The notes: a model not told the origin generated them from the letters alone. Counted from the stretch's first letter, positions 1 through 8,399 are shown. The stretch is DNA of 64,000 bases from Pseudobacter sp. (GCA_017849455.1 JAFIGX010000010.1:112445-176444), one strand, 5' to 3'. Program-made: numbers and translations.

Positions 1-102
1 TAACAATTAATTTACTAAAGTCTTCGTACTTCAGCTATACAAATGTAACTTTTTTAGCGGAATCCTTTGCCTGTCTTATTTTCCTGTTTTCTGGACTAAC
101 TG
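1..102. other. window edge, no gene seen
   Basis: AT-rich sequence downstream of the acyl-CoA reductase stop codon. I see no open frame or strong hairpin in it; a gene cut off by the window edge cannot be judged. Confidence 0.5.
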
Positions 103-1101
103 TCACAGCTTCAGTAAGAATTGCAGTGTATCCACTCCGTCTGCGTAATCGGTGAGGGCCGGTTGCTGCGTCTGCCCGAAAGCCAGGTATCCGTTGCCGG
201 CGATGCATTGAACATCGTTGTTCTGCTGCAGCGCCGATTGCACCTTGGAGGGATCGGTATAATACTCGACATTGAGCTGGCTGATGGGAGAGAAAAGTGA
301 AGGATCTTCATGCAGGAGGATACTGCCATTGGTCATGTAAAATTGTTTGTTGAGGATCAGCAGGGCAAGTTGATAGTCGTAATTGTTCTTGTATTTGTGA
401 TGATCGGCCAGGTATCCATATTTCCTGAACGTTTCGAGTAGGGGAACAAAATCATATCCTGCAGGTACATAGATCTTAGTGATATTCCTGCAACCAAGCC
501 CGAAATACTGATGTACATCATCGGCCAGTTTTTCGAGATGGGCGATGGATTCCTTTCCATCCAGCACAGCTACGGAAGTACGGTTGCGGCGGATGATATT
601 CAGGTACTTGCCGAAATAATAATCGAAGTAGCGGGCGGAGTTGTTGCTGCCGGTGGCGATATAGGCATCGCATCCTTTGAGCATGGAAGAAAAGCTGATC
701 ATGGAGGATGTTTCAGGCGCTTGTTCATTCAGCCAGCCAACGATATGCCTGATCAGTGTTTCATCTTTTGAAGAAGGTTTGATCGTTTGGCGGTGACCGG
801 CCATGAACGCGCAAAGAAAATCGTGGAAGCCTACCAATGGTATATTGCCGGCCATGACGATGCCGATATTTTTTGGCGCTTGTTGCTGGTCAGGTACCCG
901 GTATTCGGCACACCACTGCTGGAGCTTTTCTTTTTCAAGAAATCCTGCAGCTAAATTGCGGCAGGCAAGTTCAATGAATTCGGGTGTGAACCAACCATTC
1001 TCACGGAAAGCTTTCTCTTTGGCAGCCTGCCAGTTATTATCATCCGACAAAATATAATCCCCAAGCCCTACCATTAATTCAACCCGTTGTTGTAAATTCA
1101 T
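103..1101 (-). CDS. acyl-CoA reductase (LuxC-like)
   Basis: Predicted 332-residue cytoplasmic reductase of the LuxC/acyl-CoA reductase family, which reduces acyl-CoA or acyl-ACP thioesters to aldehydes with NAD(P)H. A glycine-rich segment GIVMAGNIPLVG near residues 80-91 fits the nucleotide-binding region, and GCRN around Cys204 fits the family's nucleophilic cysteine. I start it at the ATG at 1101 (MNLQQRVELM); the frame stays open to 1227, but those extra residues run into the divergent ferredoxin promoter and do not look conserved. It is divergent from the ferredoxin gene with about 60 bases between starts; I recall this pairing from other Bacteroidota. The physiological substrate is not known. 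Family call is firm; role is inferred. Confidence 0.85.
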   Translation of the reverse strand: MNLQQRVELMVGLGDYILSDDNNWQAAKEKAFRENGWFTPEFIELACRNLAAGFLEKEKLQQWCAEYRVPDQQQAPKNIGIVMAGNIPLVGFHDFLCAFMAGHRQTIKPSSKDETLIRHIVGWLNEQAPETSSMISFSSMLKGCDAYIATGSNNSARYFDYYFGKYLNIIRRNRTSVAVLDGKESIAHLEKLADDVHQYFGLGCRNITKIYVPAGYDFVPLLETFRKYGYLADHHKYKNNYDYQLALLILNKQFYMTNGSILLHEDPSLFSPISQLNVEYYTDPSKVQSALQQNNDVQCIAGNGYLAFGQTQQPALTDYADGVDTLQFLLKL

Positions 1102-1116
1102 TGCGTTGTATATTTG
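1087..1116 (+). promoter_or_regulatory. promoter of the ferredoxin gene
   Basis: TTG at 1087-1089, then 19 bases to TATATTTG at 1109-1116 matches the Bacteroidota housekeeping promoter (TTTG, 19, TAnnTTTG). The -33 element lies inside the first codons of the divergent acyl-CoA reductase gene, so the two transcripts may interfere. Confidence 0.6.
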
Positions 1117-1162
1117 TCGTGCAAAAATAACAGTATTCACCCCATTAAAATCTAAGCAGCTT

Positions 1163-1510
1163 ATGGCTATTAAAATAACAGAAGAATGTATCAATTGCGG
1201 AGCCTGTGAACCGGAATGCCCGAACAATGCGATCTATGAAGGAGGGGTGGAGTGGGCTATCACCGATGGTACTACCATCAAAGGGCCTTTTACGTTACTG
1301 GATGGGACGGTAACGGATGCCGAAGAACGTCATGCGCCCATCAGTGTAGACACTTACTATATTGTCCCCAATAAATGTACCGAATGCCAGGGTTTTCATG
1401 AGGAACCGCAATGTGCGGCCGTTTGCCCGGTAGATTGTTGTGTACCTGATGAAATGTATCGTGAAACGGTGGAGGAATTGATGGCCAAGAAGGAAAAGTT
1501 GCATGTCTAA
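1163..1510 (+). CDS. 4Fe-4S dicluster ferredoxin
   Basis: Small soluble electron carrier, 115 residues. The first cluster motif is Cys9-x2-Cys12-x2-Cys15-x3-Cys19-Pro; the second is Cys72-x2-Cys75-x8-Cys84-x3-Cys88-Pro, with the eight-residue spacer typical of the FdxA-like dicluster type in which a loop is inserted in the second motif. The start is the ATG at 1163 (MAIKITEECINCG); an upstream in-frame ATG at 1106 would place the start before the predicted transcription start. Divergent from the acyl-CoA reductase. A structured RNA or 3' UTR with a strong terminator follows. Confidence 0.93.
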   Translation: MAIKITEECINCGACEPECPNNAIYEGGVEWAITDGTTIKGPFTLLDGTVTDAEERHAPISVDTYYIVPNKCTECQGFHEEPQCAAVCPVDCCVPDEMYRETVEELMAKKEKLHV

Positions 1511-1530
1511 TCTGCAGGTGTGACAAATTA

Positions 1531-1673
1531 ACGCCCCTAAAATTTGGATCAGGGGCTCCGAATGTGGTAACTTAGAAAAGCACAATAGTGAATGTAGCCC
1601 AGTGCTACTTGAACCAGGCGGGTGATATGTTCCGCCGTAATAAGGTGAAGGAATAACGACCTTCACCTTTTTT
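1531..1673 (+). ncRNA. candidate structured small RNA or structured 3' UTR
   Basis: This gene-free stretch between the ferredoxin and ddl folds into four successive hairpins: GCCCCT/AGGGGC (1533-1556), GTAGC/GCTAC (1594-1608), GGCGG/CCGCC (1617-1636) and a terminator (1642-1673). Such dense stem-loops with a good terminator suggest an independent small RNA or a structured ferredoxin 3' UTR. It does not contain the conserved apical loop of the SRP RNA, nor tmRNA, RNase P or known riboswitch core motifs that I can recognise. No clear promoter is visible just upstream (a TAAAATTTG at 1538-1546 has one base too many). Function unknown. Confidence 0.45.
1642..1673 (+). terminator. intrinsic terminator
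   Basis: Perfect 10-bp stem (AAGGTGAAGG at 1642-1651, CCTTCACCTT at 1660-1669), 8-base loop and a T run on the + strand. It ends the ferredoxin or small RNA transcript before ddl. Confidence 0.85.
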
Positions 1674-1756
1674 ATTGGGCCAGGCCATGATTTATTGGAT
1701 TTAATGGTTCGGACAGTTGTTTTTTTGTTTATTTGCTGAAAATTCAGACCCAATCA

Positions 1757-2752
1757 ATGAAGCCTGTTATTGCCTTTGTGACCGGCGGTTATTCTACAGA
1801 AGCCGTGATCTCCTATAAAAGTGCTGTTACCATCGAAAACAATATCGATACTGATAAATACGAAGTTTATAAAATAGATATCACTCCACAGGGCTGGTTC
1901 CATGAAACAAAAGATGGCCGTAATATCCTGGCCGACCGAAGCGATTTCTCCCTCCTGATCGATGGCAAAAAGATCGTTTTCGATGCCGTTCTGATCGGTA
2001 TCCATGGTACGCCGGGCGAAGATGGTAAGCTCCAGGGCTATTTCGATCTGCTGGGATTGCCCTACACTTCCTGCGATGCGGCCAGCTCTGCCATTACATT
2101 TAACAAAAGATATACAGTGGCCGTTGCCGCCTTTGCCGGCATCCATGTGGCCCGCTCGATCCATATTTTCAGGCATAGCCCCATTGCTCCTGAAGCCATT
2201 CTGCAACAATTGACCCTGCCGGTATTCGTAAAGCCCAACAATGGGGGTTCAAGTATCGGCATGAGCAAAGTGAATAAAGCGGAAGAACTGGCAGGGGCTT
2301 TGCTAAAGGCTTTCCACGAAGACGACCAGGTATTGGTGGAAGAATTTATCGCGGGGAGGGAATTCACGGTGGGAGTCTTGAAAACCCCTGAAGAAATTAT
2401 CGTGCTGCCGATCACTGAAGTGCGGTCGAAAAATGATTTCTTCGATTTTGAGGCCAAATACCAGGGATTGAATGAAGAGATCACCCCTGCAGAGATCGAT
2501 GAGGTCATGGCTGAAAAGATCAGGCGTACTGCCCGTAAAGTGTATGAGGTGCTGAACTGCCGTGGCGTTGTGCGCATCGATTTTATTTACAATGAAGCAA
2601 AGCAGGAGCCCTATATGTTGGAGATCAATACCATTCCCGGCCAGAGTGAGGCCAGTATCGTGCCGCAACAGATCAGGAAGATGGGATGGAGCCTGAAGCA
2701 GCTTTATTCAGCGCTTATAGAAGATGCGTTAATTAGAAAGTTGAAAAGTTGA
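1757..2752 (+). CDS. ddl: D-alanine--D-alanine ligase
   Basis: ATP-dependent ligase joining two D-alanines for the peptidoglycan stem peptide; cytoplasmic, 331 residues, usual family length. An N-terminal segment (FVTGGYSTE) is the substrate loop region; the ATP-grasp domain follows, with VFVKPNNGGSSIGMSK (the P-loop-like serine loop), and the C-terminal metal and substrate site shows EPYMLEINTIPGQSE. The ATG at 1757 is chosen over an upstream TTG at 1733, since the family begins right before the GGYS segment. The last four residues (KLKS) and the TGA stop are encoded by the first unit of the inverted repeat at 2738. The downstream PASTA protein also suggests a cell-wall neighbourhood. Confidence 0.95.
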   Translation: MKPVIAFVTGGYSTEAVISYKSAVTIENNIDTDKYEVYKIDITPQGWFHETKDGRNILADRSDFSLLIDGKKIVFDAVLIGIHGTPGEDGKLQGYFDLLGLPYTSCDAASSAITFNKRYTVAVAAFAGIHVARSIHIFRHSPIAPEAILQQLTLPVFVKPNNGGSSIGMSKVNKAEELAGALLKAFHEDDQVLVEEFIAGREFTVGVLKTPEEIIVLPITEVRSKNDFFDFEAKYQGLNEEITPAEIDEVMAEKIRRTARKVYEVLNCRGVVRIDFIYNEAKQEPYMLEINTIPGQSEASIVPQQIRKMGWSLKQLYSALIEDALIRKLKS

Positions 2753-2827
2753 CAAGTTGAAATGTTGACAAGAAGTTTGAATATCGGGAAGCCGCTTATT
2801 AACTTGTCAACATGTTGACAAGTCAAC
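2738..2827. repeat. octamer-arm inverted repeat, family A, copy 1
   Basis: Left arm reads as four 8-base units (GTTGAAAA, GTTGACAA, GTTGAAAT, GTTGACAA) starting inside ddl; the right arm (2799-2827) carries the complementary units. The central loop includes GAATATCGGGAAG. The element supplies the ddl stop codon and ends 33 bases before the PASTA gene. This is the most degenerate copy of the family. Confidence 0.75.
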
Positions 2828-2860
2828 TGTATACAAGCTTTATAAAATAAACAACTAATC

Positions 2861-3676
2861 GTGTTCAAATTCATTACGGGAAAACCACTTTGGGCAAATA
2901 TTCTGTTTGGATTGGGATTGATCGTTCTCATTCTCTTCCTTTTCCTTCAATCCCTCAACTTCCTCACCAAGCACGATCAATCATTGAGCATCCCTTCTGT
3001 TACCGGTAAATCTTTCGAAGAGGCTAAAAAATTCCTGGAAGCACAGGGTTTTGAAGTAGTAGTGCAGGATTCAGTATACAATGATACGGCCGCTGCCTTG
3101 TCTGTCCTGCGCCAGTTCCCCGATGCGGAAGAAAAAGTGAAAGTGAACAGAACGGTGTACCTCACGATCAACAGGGCCGTTCCGCCGGTGATCGAAATGC
3201 CTAACCTGGAAGGACTGAGTTTCAGGAGCGCAGAGATCGCGCTCAGGCAGTACGGATTGAAACTGGGCGATACTTCCTACCGTCCGGATTTCGCCAAGAA
3301 TTCGGTTCTGGAACAACAAAGCAAGGGACAACGGATCAAGCCGGGTACCAAAATACCGATGGGAACACTGATTTCCCTGGTGCTGGGCAGCGGGCTCGGC
3401 AGTGATGAGTTCGCAGTGCCCGATCTCGTGGGTATGAGCTACAGTGAAGCGAGGATACTGCTGGCATCGATCGGGCTCAATCCCGGCGTGGCTGTACCTG
3501 ACGCCAATGTACGCGATACTTTAAATGCGTATATTTACCGTCAAAGCCCTGAACGCTTTGCACCTGACAAACGCATAAACCGCATCCGGCAAGGCCAGTC
3601 TGTCGACCTATGGCTGGGCATTCAGAAACCAGTCAGGGCCATAGATTCCACCACACAGGAACCTGCTCAACCCTGA
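2861..3676 (+). CDS. PASTA-domain membrane protein
   Basis: 271 residues: a short cytoplasmic N-terminus, one membrane segment (about residues 13-34), then three PASTA domains outside (about 42-107, 113-179 and 186-256; each begins with a P-x-L/V-x-G-type segment such as MPNLEGLSF and VPDLVGMSY). PASTA domains bind muropeptides or beta-lactams in other bacteria, but there they usually sit on Ser/Thr kinases or penicillin-binding proteins; here no such domain is attached. It follows ddl on the same strand, consistent with a cell-wall role (inference). The start is a GTG at 2861. Confidence 0.85.
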   Translation: MFKFITGKPLWANILFGLGLIVLILFLFLQSLNFLTKHDQSLSIPSVTGKSFEEAKKFLEAQGFEVVVQDSVYNDTAAALSVLRQFPDAEEKVKVNRTVYLTINRAVPPVIEMPNLEGLSFRSAEIALRQYGLKLGDTSYRPDFAKNSVLEQQSKGQRIKPGTKIPMGTLISLVLGSGLGSDEFAVPDLVGMSYSEARILLASIGLNPGVAVPDANVRDTLNAYIYRQSPERFAPDKRINRIRQGQSVDLWLGIQKPVRAIDSTTQEPAQP

Positions 3677-3706
3677 TCATACATTTTATTTTAATTAACC
3701 ACCATT

Positions 3707-4015
3707 ATGCAAAACATAACTCCACAGGAATTAAAACAGCGTATCGATTCAAAAGAAACTTTGAACCTGGTAGATGTCCGTGAACCACATGAGCGTGCAG
3801 AGTTCAATATCGGCGGCGTGCTGGTACCTTTGGGCCAGATCCAGATGATGCAGGTCGACGAGCTGGAACCACTGAAGAGCGAAGAACTGATCGTTTACTG
3901 CCGCAGCGGGAACCGCAGCGGCCAGGCCGCCATGCTTTTGGAGACCATGGGATTCTCCAATGTAAAGAACCTGGCAGGTGGAATGCTGAAGTGGAGAGAG
4001 TTGTATGAAGGGTAA
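3707..4015 (+). CDS. rhodanese-like domain protein
   Basis: Single-domain rhodanese of 102 residues, the usual size of the GlpE/PspE class but without a signal peptide. VDVREPHERAEFNIGG is the typical entry motif, and the active-site loop is CRSGNRS with Cys65 as persulfide-carrying nucleophile. It probably moves sulfane sulfur in the cytoplasm; its partner is unknown. It lies 30 bases after the PASTA gene and may share its transcript. A family A inverted repeat separates it from the convergent TonB receptor. Confidence 0.92.
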   Translation: MQNITPQELKQRIDSKETLNLVDVREPHERAEFNIGGVLVPLGQIQMMQVDELEPLKSEELIVYCRSGNRSGQAAMLLETMGFSNVKNLAGGMLKWRELYEG

Positions 4016-4020
4016 AGGGT

Positions 4021-4121
4021 AAAGGTTGAAAAGTTTAAAAGTTGAAAGGTTGATAAGGAGATTTCCGAAGGTCAGAGATCTCCTTATCAACCTTTCAACT
4101 TATCAACCTGTCAACTTATCA
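4021..4121. repeat. octamer-arm inverted repeat, family A, copy 2
   Basis: Fills the gap between convergent rhodanese and TonB receptor genes. Left units: GTTGAAAA, GTTTAAAA, GTTGAAAG, GTTGATAA, then GGAGAT; the right arm mirrors them. The loop TTCCGAAGGTCAG resembles that of copy 3. The right end supplies the TGA stop codon (4119-4121) of the receptor gene. It could act as a bidirectional terminator, although there is no clear T run. Confidence 0.85.
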
Positions 4122-6455
4122 GAGTTTCACTACCAAAGCGAACAACACATTCGTGCCCGCCATCGGGAAATAAGCATTCTCCGTTACGAGTGAGCCGCCA
4201 CCTGCATCATAGCTATAGGTATAGCCATTGGATTCGTATTTCCGGTTGAACACATTATTCACCTGCCCGATCAGGGTGATCTCTTTGAAGAGAAGTTTGT
4301 GCAGTGTATAACTGATCCTTGCGTCCTGCACATAATAATCCCTCAGGCTATGTGCTATGCTGGAAGTGTTATCGAGGTACTGCCGGCTTACATATTTGCC
4401 CAGCAAACTGATATCGAGGTCCCTTACAGGCTGGAAACTGATGGCGCCGCTTCCGATCGCTTTTGGAGAAAAGGCAATATCGGTGTTCCCATTTTTAGCA
4501 TAGTCCTTTATTCGGTTTCTGCTTAACGTTATATTTCCTGTTGCCTGCAGCCATTGGGTTACACGGGCACGCCCCTGCAACTCCAACCCGAGCCTGTAGC
4601 TATTGGGCACATTGGTACGGACATAGGCCCCCACATCATTGATATTGCCGGTCAGCACCAGTTGGTTCTTGTAAAGCATATAGTACACGGTAGCGCCCCA
4701 GGAAAAACGGTTGTTCTTCTTTTCAACACCCAGCTCGAAATCGTGGAGCCGTTCCGCTTTCAGGCCGGAACCGGTAATATTGGCTTCGAAATCATTCCGG
4801 TTGGGCTCGCGGCCCGCCTGGGAATAAGATGCATATACGAGGTAATCGCCATTGCTGTAAGTGATCCCCAGCTTGGGATTCACGAAATCATAGATATTGC
4901 GCACTCGCACATCCGGATTATTCCTGAAACCATTGATCTGGTATAATACCCGGCGGTACTGAAGGTCGGCAAATGCTTCGAGGTTGGCATTGATCCGGTA
5001 TTGATATTTCGCGTATACATTTACGTCAGTTTTATAAGCGGTAAGACTATAATACCGGTATTTTACAGGAACGCCGACGGCTGCCCAGATCACATCGCCG
5101 TAGTGATTGCCATCATACCGGTTCCAGCCTCCGCCTATAGCGAGCTGGTCCCTGCCTCCTTTGTATTGAAGGGAGAGCACCTGCCCATAGAAATTATTGT
5201 CGAGCCAGAGCTGACGCACCAGGTCCGTTTGCCGTATCGTATCTCCATTATGCCCGAAGTTGGGAAGGCCATAATTGGAAAAAGCCTGTGCCGCTTTGTA
5301 TTCCTCATAATAACCTTTTCCCTTCGTGAGGAAGAAGGCGGTATTGAAAGTGAGCTTTGGATTGAGTTCCTGGTTGATGAACAACTGGAAAAGGTCCTGC
5401 TGGTAATTGTCGGTCTGGTTATCATACGGTTCACCGGGCTTTTCCATGCCTGAATGGTTGATGGTGCGCCGGTTATTCTTCAGGTCATCTTCCGTGATAC
5501 CGTTCCAGGCCTGGTAGGTTTTTTCTTTGCCCGACAGCACGTTGAGGCGAACGGAAGTCCTGGCGCCGGTCCAGGCGCCTGAAATATAGAAGGACTTCAG
5601 ATCACTGCGTGCACGGTCAACATAACCATCGCTGGAAACTTTTGAGAGCCGGGCATCTACAGTGAAATGATCATTGATGAGCCCGCTCCCTGCTTTCACG
5701 GTATGTTTCCAGGTGTTGAAAGATCCCACACTGTTACTGATCTCACCATACGGTTCAGTATTCACTTCATTGGTGTTGAGATTGATGGTGGCGCCGAAGG
5801 CAGAAGCCCCGTTCGAGGAAGTGCCCACACCGCGCTGCACCTGGATGCTGTTGACGGAGGAAGTGAAATCCGGCAGGTCCACGAAAAATGTTCCCTGCGA
5901 TTCCGCATCATTGTAAGGGATGCCATTGAGGGTAACATTGATACGGGTAGCGTCGGTGCCACGGATGCGGATGCCTGTATACCCGATGCCATTGCCTGCA
6001 TCGGAGTTTACCACCACGGACGGCGTTTGATTGAGGATAAAGGGAACATCCTGCCCGAGGTTCTGTTTCTCGATCTCTTTTTTGGTGAGATTGGTCTTGG
6101 TGAAAGGCGCTTTCTCTCCGGCGGTGATGGCGCGTACTTCCACCGGCTGCATGAACAGGTTCAGGCGCTCCAGTTTGTAGTCTTCGGTAGATTGTCCGGG
6201 TGACACGGTCCTCTCCATAGACTGATACCCGATGCTCGTGATCCGGACCCTGTATTGCCCGGGCCTGATCTTCGTGAATTCAAAAATGCCGTTGGCATTG
6301 GTGGTAGTGGTGGCGATATTGCTCAATTCAACAGTGGCCGATGCTACGGCGGCCCCGCTGACAGCGTCTGTTACTTTGCCCGAAATATGCTGAGCCTGTA
6401 ACCATTGGGAAAACAATAAGTAGCAAATCCCCAAAAACAATTTTTGCATGTCCAT
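4119..6455 (-). CDS. TonB-dependent receptor, TPP-riboswitch controlled
   Basis: Outer-membrane active transporter of 778 residues. A signal peptide (about 1-21, ending LQAQ) is followed by a carboxypeptidase-regulatory-like beta-sandwich (about 24-100), a plug domain (about 128-228, with GIRIRGTDATRINVTLNGIPYN-type sequence in part) and a 22-strand barrel ending in an aromatic/hydrophobic C-terminus (FALVVKL). No SusD partner is adjacent, so it is not a SusC-type glycan importer. A TPP riboswitch lies in its leader, so the probable cargo is thiamine or a precursor or phosphate ester (inference from regulation). The start is ATG at 6455; a second ATG two codons later is possible. Confidence 0.9.
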   Translation of the reverse strand: MDMQKLFLGICYLLFSQWLQAQHISGKVTDAVSGAAVASATVELSNIATTTTNANGIFEFTKIRPGQYRVRITSIGYQSMERTVSPGQSTEDYKLERLNLFMQPVEVRAITAGEKAPFTKTNLTKKEIEKQNLGQDVPFILNQTPSVVVNSDAGNGIGYTGIRIRGTDATRINVTLNGIPYNDAESQGTFFVDLPDFTSSVNSIQVQRGVGTSSNGASAFGATINLNTNEVNTEPYGEISNSVGSFNTWKHTVKAGSGLINDHFTVDARLSKVSSDGYVDRARSDLKSFYISGAWTGARTSVRLNVLSGKEKTYQAWNGITEDDLKNNRRTINHSGMEKPGEPYDNQTDNYQQDLFQLFINQELNPKLTFNTAFFLTKGKGYYEEYKAAQAFSNYGLPNFGHNGDTIRQTDLVRQLWLDNNFYGQVLSLQYKGGRDQLAIGGGWNRYDGNHYGDVIWAAVGVPVKYRYYSLTAYKTDVNVYAKYQYRINANLEAFADLQYRRVLYQINGFRNNPDVRVRNIYDFVNPKLGITYSNGDYLVYASYSQAGREPNRNDFEANITGSGLKAERLHDFELGVEKKNNRFSWGATVYYMLYKNQLVLTGNINDVGAYVRTNVPNSYRLGLELQGRARVTQWLQATGNITLSRNRIKDYAKNGNTDIAFSPKAIGSGAISFQPVRDLDISLLGKYVSRQYLDNTSSIAHSLRDYYVQDARISYTLHKLLFKEITLIGQVNNVFNRKYESNGYTYSYDAGGGSLVTENAYFPMAGTNVLFALVVKL

Positions 6456-6527
6456 TAATTTTAAAATGGTTCAAAATTGATTTGAGAGAAATGCTGCGGA
6501 AGTGAAGTGTAGAATAAATGACTTAGA

Positions 6528-6613
6528 ACTACCTTCCCTGCGCAGGCATTACCCTGGTCAGGTTCTACGGGTATCATCTCAGCCTCCCGAACGGATCGGG
6601 AAGCACCCCGAGG
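6528..6613 (-). promoter_or_regulatory. TPP (THI-box) riboswitch
   Basis: Read on the minus strand, the leader contains the conserved thiamine pyrophosphate aptamer blocks in order: GGGGTGC, GGCTGAGATGATACCC, GAACCTGACCAGG and TAATGCCTGCGCAGGGA. It lies about 75 bases before the receptor start, between 6456 and 6798, a stretch otherwise without genes. No obvious terminator stem with a T run follows, so control may be at translation, as common in Bacteroidota. A GACCTGG/CCAGGTC hairpin at 6757-6776 precedes the gene on the other strand. Confidence 0.93.
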
Positions 6614-6798
6614 AATCTGAAAATCTCTTTGGCCAAAGAGAGGGTAAAGATACAGTCAAAAAATTATAAATACTGTAACATTCCGGCCCTGCTCGTCGTC
6701 ACACTGATGCAACATCCGAAGGCCAGGCCGGTCTTTTTAAGGTAGAAAGCTTATGGGACCTGGCATTTACCAGGTCACTCGGGCCAAAAAATAAAACC

Positions 6799-7530
6799 AT
6801 GCAAATGAAAAGGATAGGATTATTTTGTACTTCCTTGCTGCTGGCGACGGCACTGCTGGCGCAAACAACGATCAATGACCCCAATGCGCAGGTCAGGGAT
6901 GTAAAAGGGTTCCATGGCATCCGTGTAGCGACAGGCATCGAGCTGATGCTGACGCAGGGCAAAACAGAAGCGGTGGCTGTCAGCGCTATCAGTCCGGAGC
7001 ATCGTGACAAGATCAAAACAGTGGTGGAGAATGGAATACTGAGGATATATTATGATCATCCCAATGTGGATTGGAAGTTCTGGAAGAAAGGGGGCGATAA
7101 AAAGCTGAAAGCCTATGTGTCTATTATCACGATCGACCGGCTTCTTGGATCTTCAGGCGCTACTGTAAATGTGGATGGAGCGCTGGAGGCCGATAAGCTG
7201 AATGTCGATATGTCGAGCGGATCGGTCTTCAATGGAAGGATCAAAGCCGAATCCCTCACGGTAGACCAGAGCAGCGGTTCCGTGATGAATGTGGCGGGTT
7301 CTGTGTCACGCCTGAAAGTGGATGGCAGTAGCGGCAGCGTTTTTCATGGGTTCGACCTGGCCACTGAAAGGTCAGATGCCGATACCAGCAGTGGCGCCGT
7401 GGTACAGGTAACAGTCAACAAAGAATTGAATGCGGATGCCAGCAGCGGCGGACGCATCTCTTATAAAGGCGAAGGAGTGATCCGCAATATCCGCACCAGC
7501 AGTGGTGGGAACGTATCGAGAAAAGGATAG
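6799..7530 (+). CDS. DUF2807 (GIN-domain) secreted protein, copy 1
   Basis: 243 residues with a signal peptide (about 1-21, ending LLAQ) and a DUF2807 domain, a right-handed beta-helix also called putative auto-transporter adhesin head GIN. The mature part shows a ladder of Ser-Ser-Gly turns (for example MSSGSVF, QSSGSVM, SSGSVFHGF), each likely one helix rung. A probable start is the ATG at 6799, with MKRIGL at 6805 as alternative. The next gene is a paralogue 24 bases downstream with the same architecture but Gly-Ala-Ser-Asp turns, so this is a tandem duplication. Molecular function unknown; likely periplasmic or surface located. Confidence 0.85.
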   Translation: MQMKRIGLFCTSLLLATALLAQTTINDPNAQVRDVKGFHGIRVATGIELMLTQGKTEAVAVSAISPEHRDKIKTVVENGILRIYYDHPNVDWKFWKKGGDKKLKAYVSIITIDRLLGSSGATVNVDGALEADKLNVDMSSGSVFNGRIKAESLTVDQSSGSVMNVAGSVSRLKVDGSSGSVFHGFDLATERSDADTSSGAVVQVTVNKELNADASSGGRISYKGEGVIRNIRTSSGGNVSRKG

Positions 7531-7554
7531 CCTTTTTCAATAAAGAAGATCAGT

Positions 7555-8268
7555 ATGAAAAAATTATTTCTCGGAATAGTAGCTTTTCTTCCGCTATGCA
7601 TCTTTGCGCAAAAGCAGATCATCAACGATGAGAATGTGCAGGTGCGCAGTGTAGGGCCTTTCAATGCGATCAAGGTATCCGATGCCATCGATATCTTCCT
7701 CTCACAATCGGAAAAAGAGGCGATGGCCGTGAGCGCGGCGAAGGAAGAGTACCGCGACAGGATCAGGACTTCGGTAGAGAATGGCATATTGAGGATCTGG
7801 CTCGACAGGCAGGGGAGAAGCTTCCGGAATACGAACATGAAACTGAGAGTATATCTTTCATTCACTACGCTCAACAGGATCGAGGCATCCGGCGCCAGTG
7901 ATGTGGTGGTGAGTGGAACGATCAAAACCAATGAGCTGGCCATCGATATGTCGGGCGCCAGTGATTTCAAAGGCAATGTCGAGGCCAATACGTTCACGGT
8001 AGATCTTGCCGGTGCTTCCGATGCTACCGTAAGTGGCAAGGTGACCAGTCTTAAAATAGTGGCTGGTGGTGCGAGTGACTTTAAAGGATATGATCTTGAA
8101 ACGGACACCTGCAATGTAGATGCAGGTGGCGCTTCTGATATCAGGGTTAGAGTCAACAAAGAATTGAACGCACGCGCTTCGGGTGCCAGTGGGGTTTATT
8201 ATAAAGGAGAAGGTGTAACAAAAGAAGTAAAGACAAGCGGGTCAAGTAGTGTATCCAGAAGAGGATAG
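7555..8268 (+). CDS. DUF2807 (GIN-domain) secreted protein, copy 2
   Basis: 237 residues, paralogue of the preceding gene: signal peptide (about 1-20, ending IFAQ), then a beta-helix in which turns read G-A-S-D (IEASGASDV, MSGASDF, LAGASDA, AGGASDF, AGGASDI). Both proteins end alike (YKGEGV, then SVSR-R/K-G). Probably co-transcribed with copy 1. The substitution of Ser-Ser-Gly by Gly-Ala-Ser-Asp at the same rung positions suggests a fixed turn geometry. Function unknown. Confidence 0.85.
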   Translation: MKKLFLGIVAFLPLCIFAQKQIINDENVQVRSVGPFNAIKVSDAIDIFLSQSEKEAMAVSAAKEEYRDRIRTSVENGILRIWLDRQGRSFRNTNMKLRVYLSFTTLNRIEASGASDVVVSGTIKTNELAIDMSGASDFKGNVEANTFTVDLAGASDATVSGKVTSLKIVAGGASDFKGYDLETDTCNVDAGGASDIRVRVNKELNARASGASGVYYKGEGVTKEVKTSGSSSVSRRG

Positions 8269-8280
8269 AAGTTTAAAAAT

Positions 8281-8311
8281 TTTGGTGTGAATGTATAAAC
8301 CCGTACATTTG
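8281..8311 (+). promoter_or_regulatory. promoter of the initiator tRNA gene
   Basis: TTTG (8281-8284), exactly 19 bases, TACATTTG (8304-8311): a perfect Bacteroidota promoter ending 10 bases before the tRNA. Confidence 0.85.
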
Positions 8312-8321
8312 CAACCCACAT

Positions 8322-8393
<72 letters not shown>

Positions 8394-8399
8394 CAAATT

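Noticed and set aside
1531..1673. SRP RNA, 6S RNA or riboswitch identity for the structured region
   Set aside because: The conserved SRP apical loop is absent, size and stem layout do not fit 6S, and no known aptamer core is recognisable; left as unclassified.
1733..1756. Earlier TTG start for ddl
   Set aside because: Extra residues precede the conserved N-terminus of the family, and an ATG at 1757 fits better.
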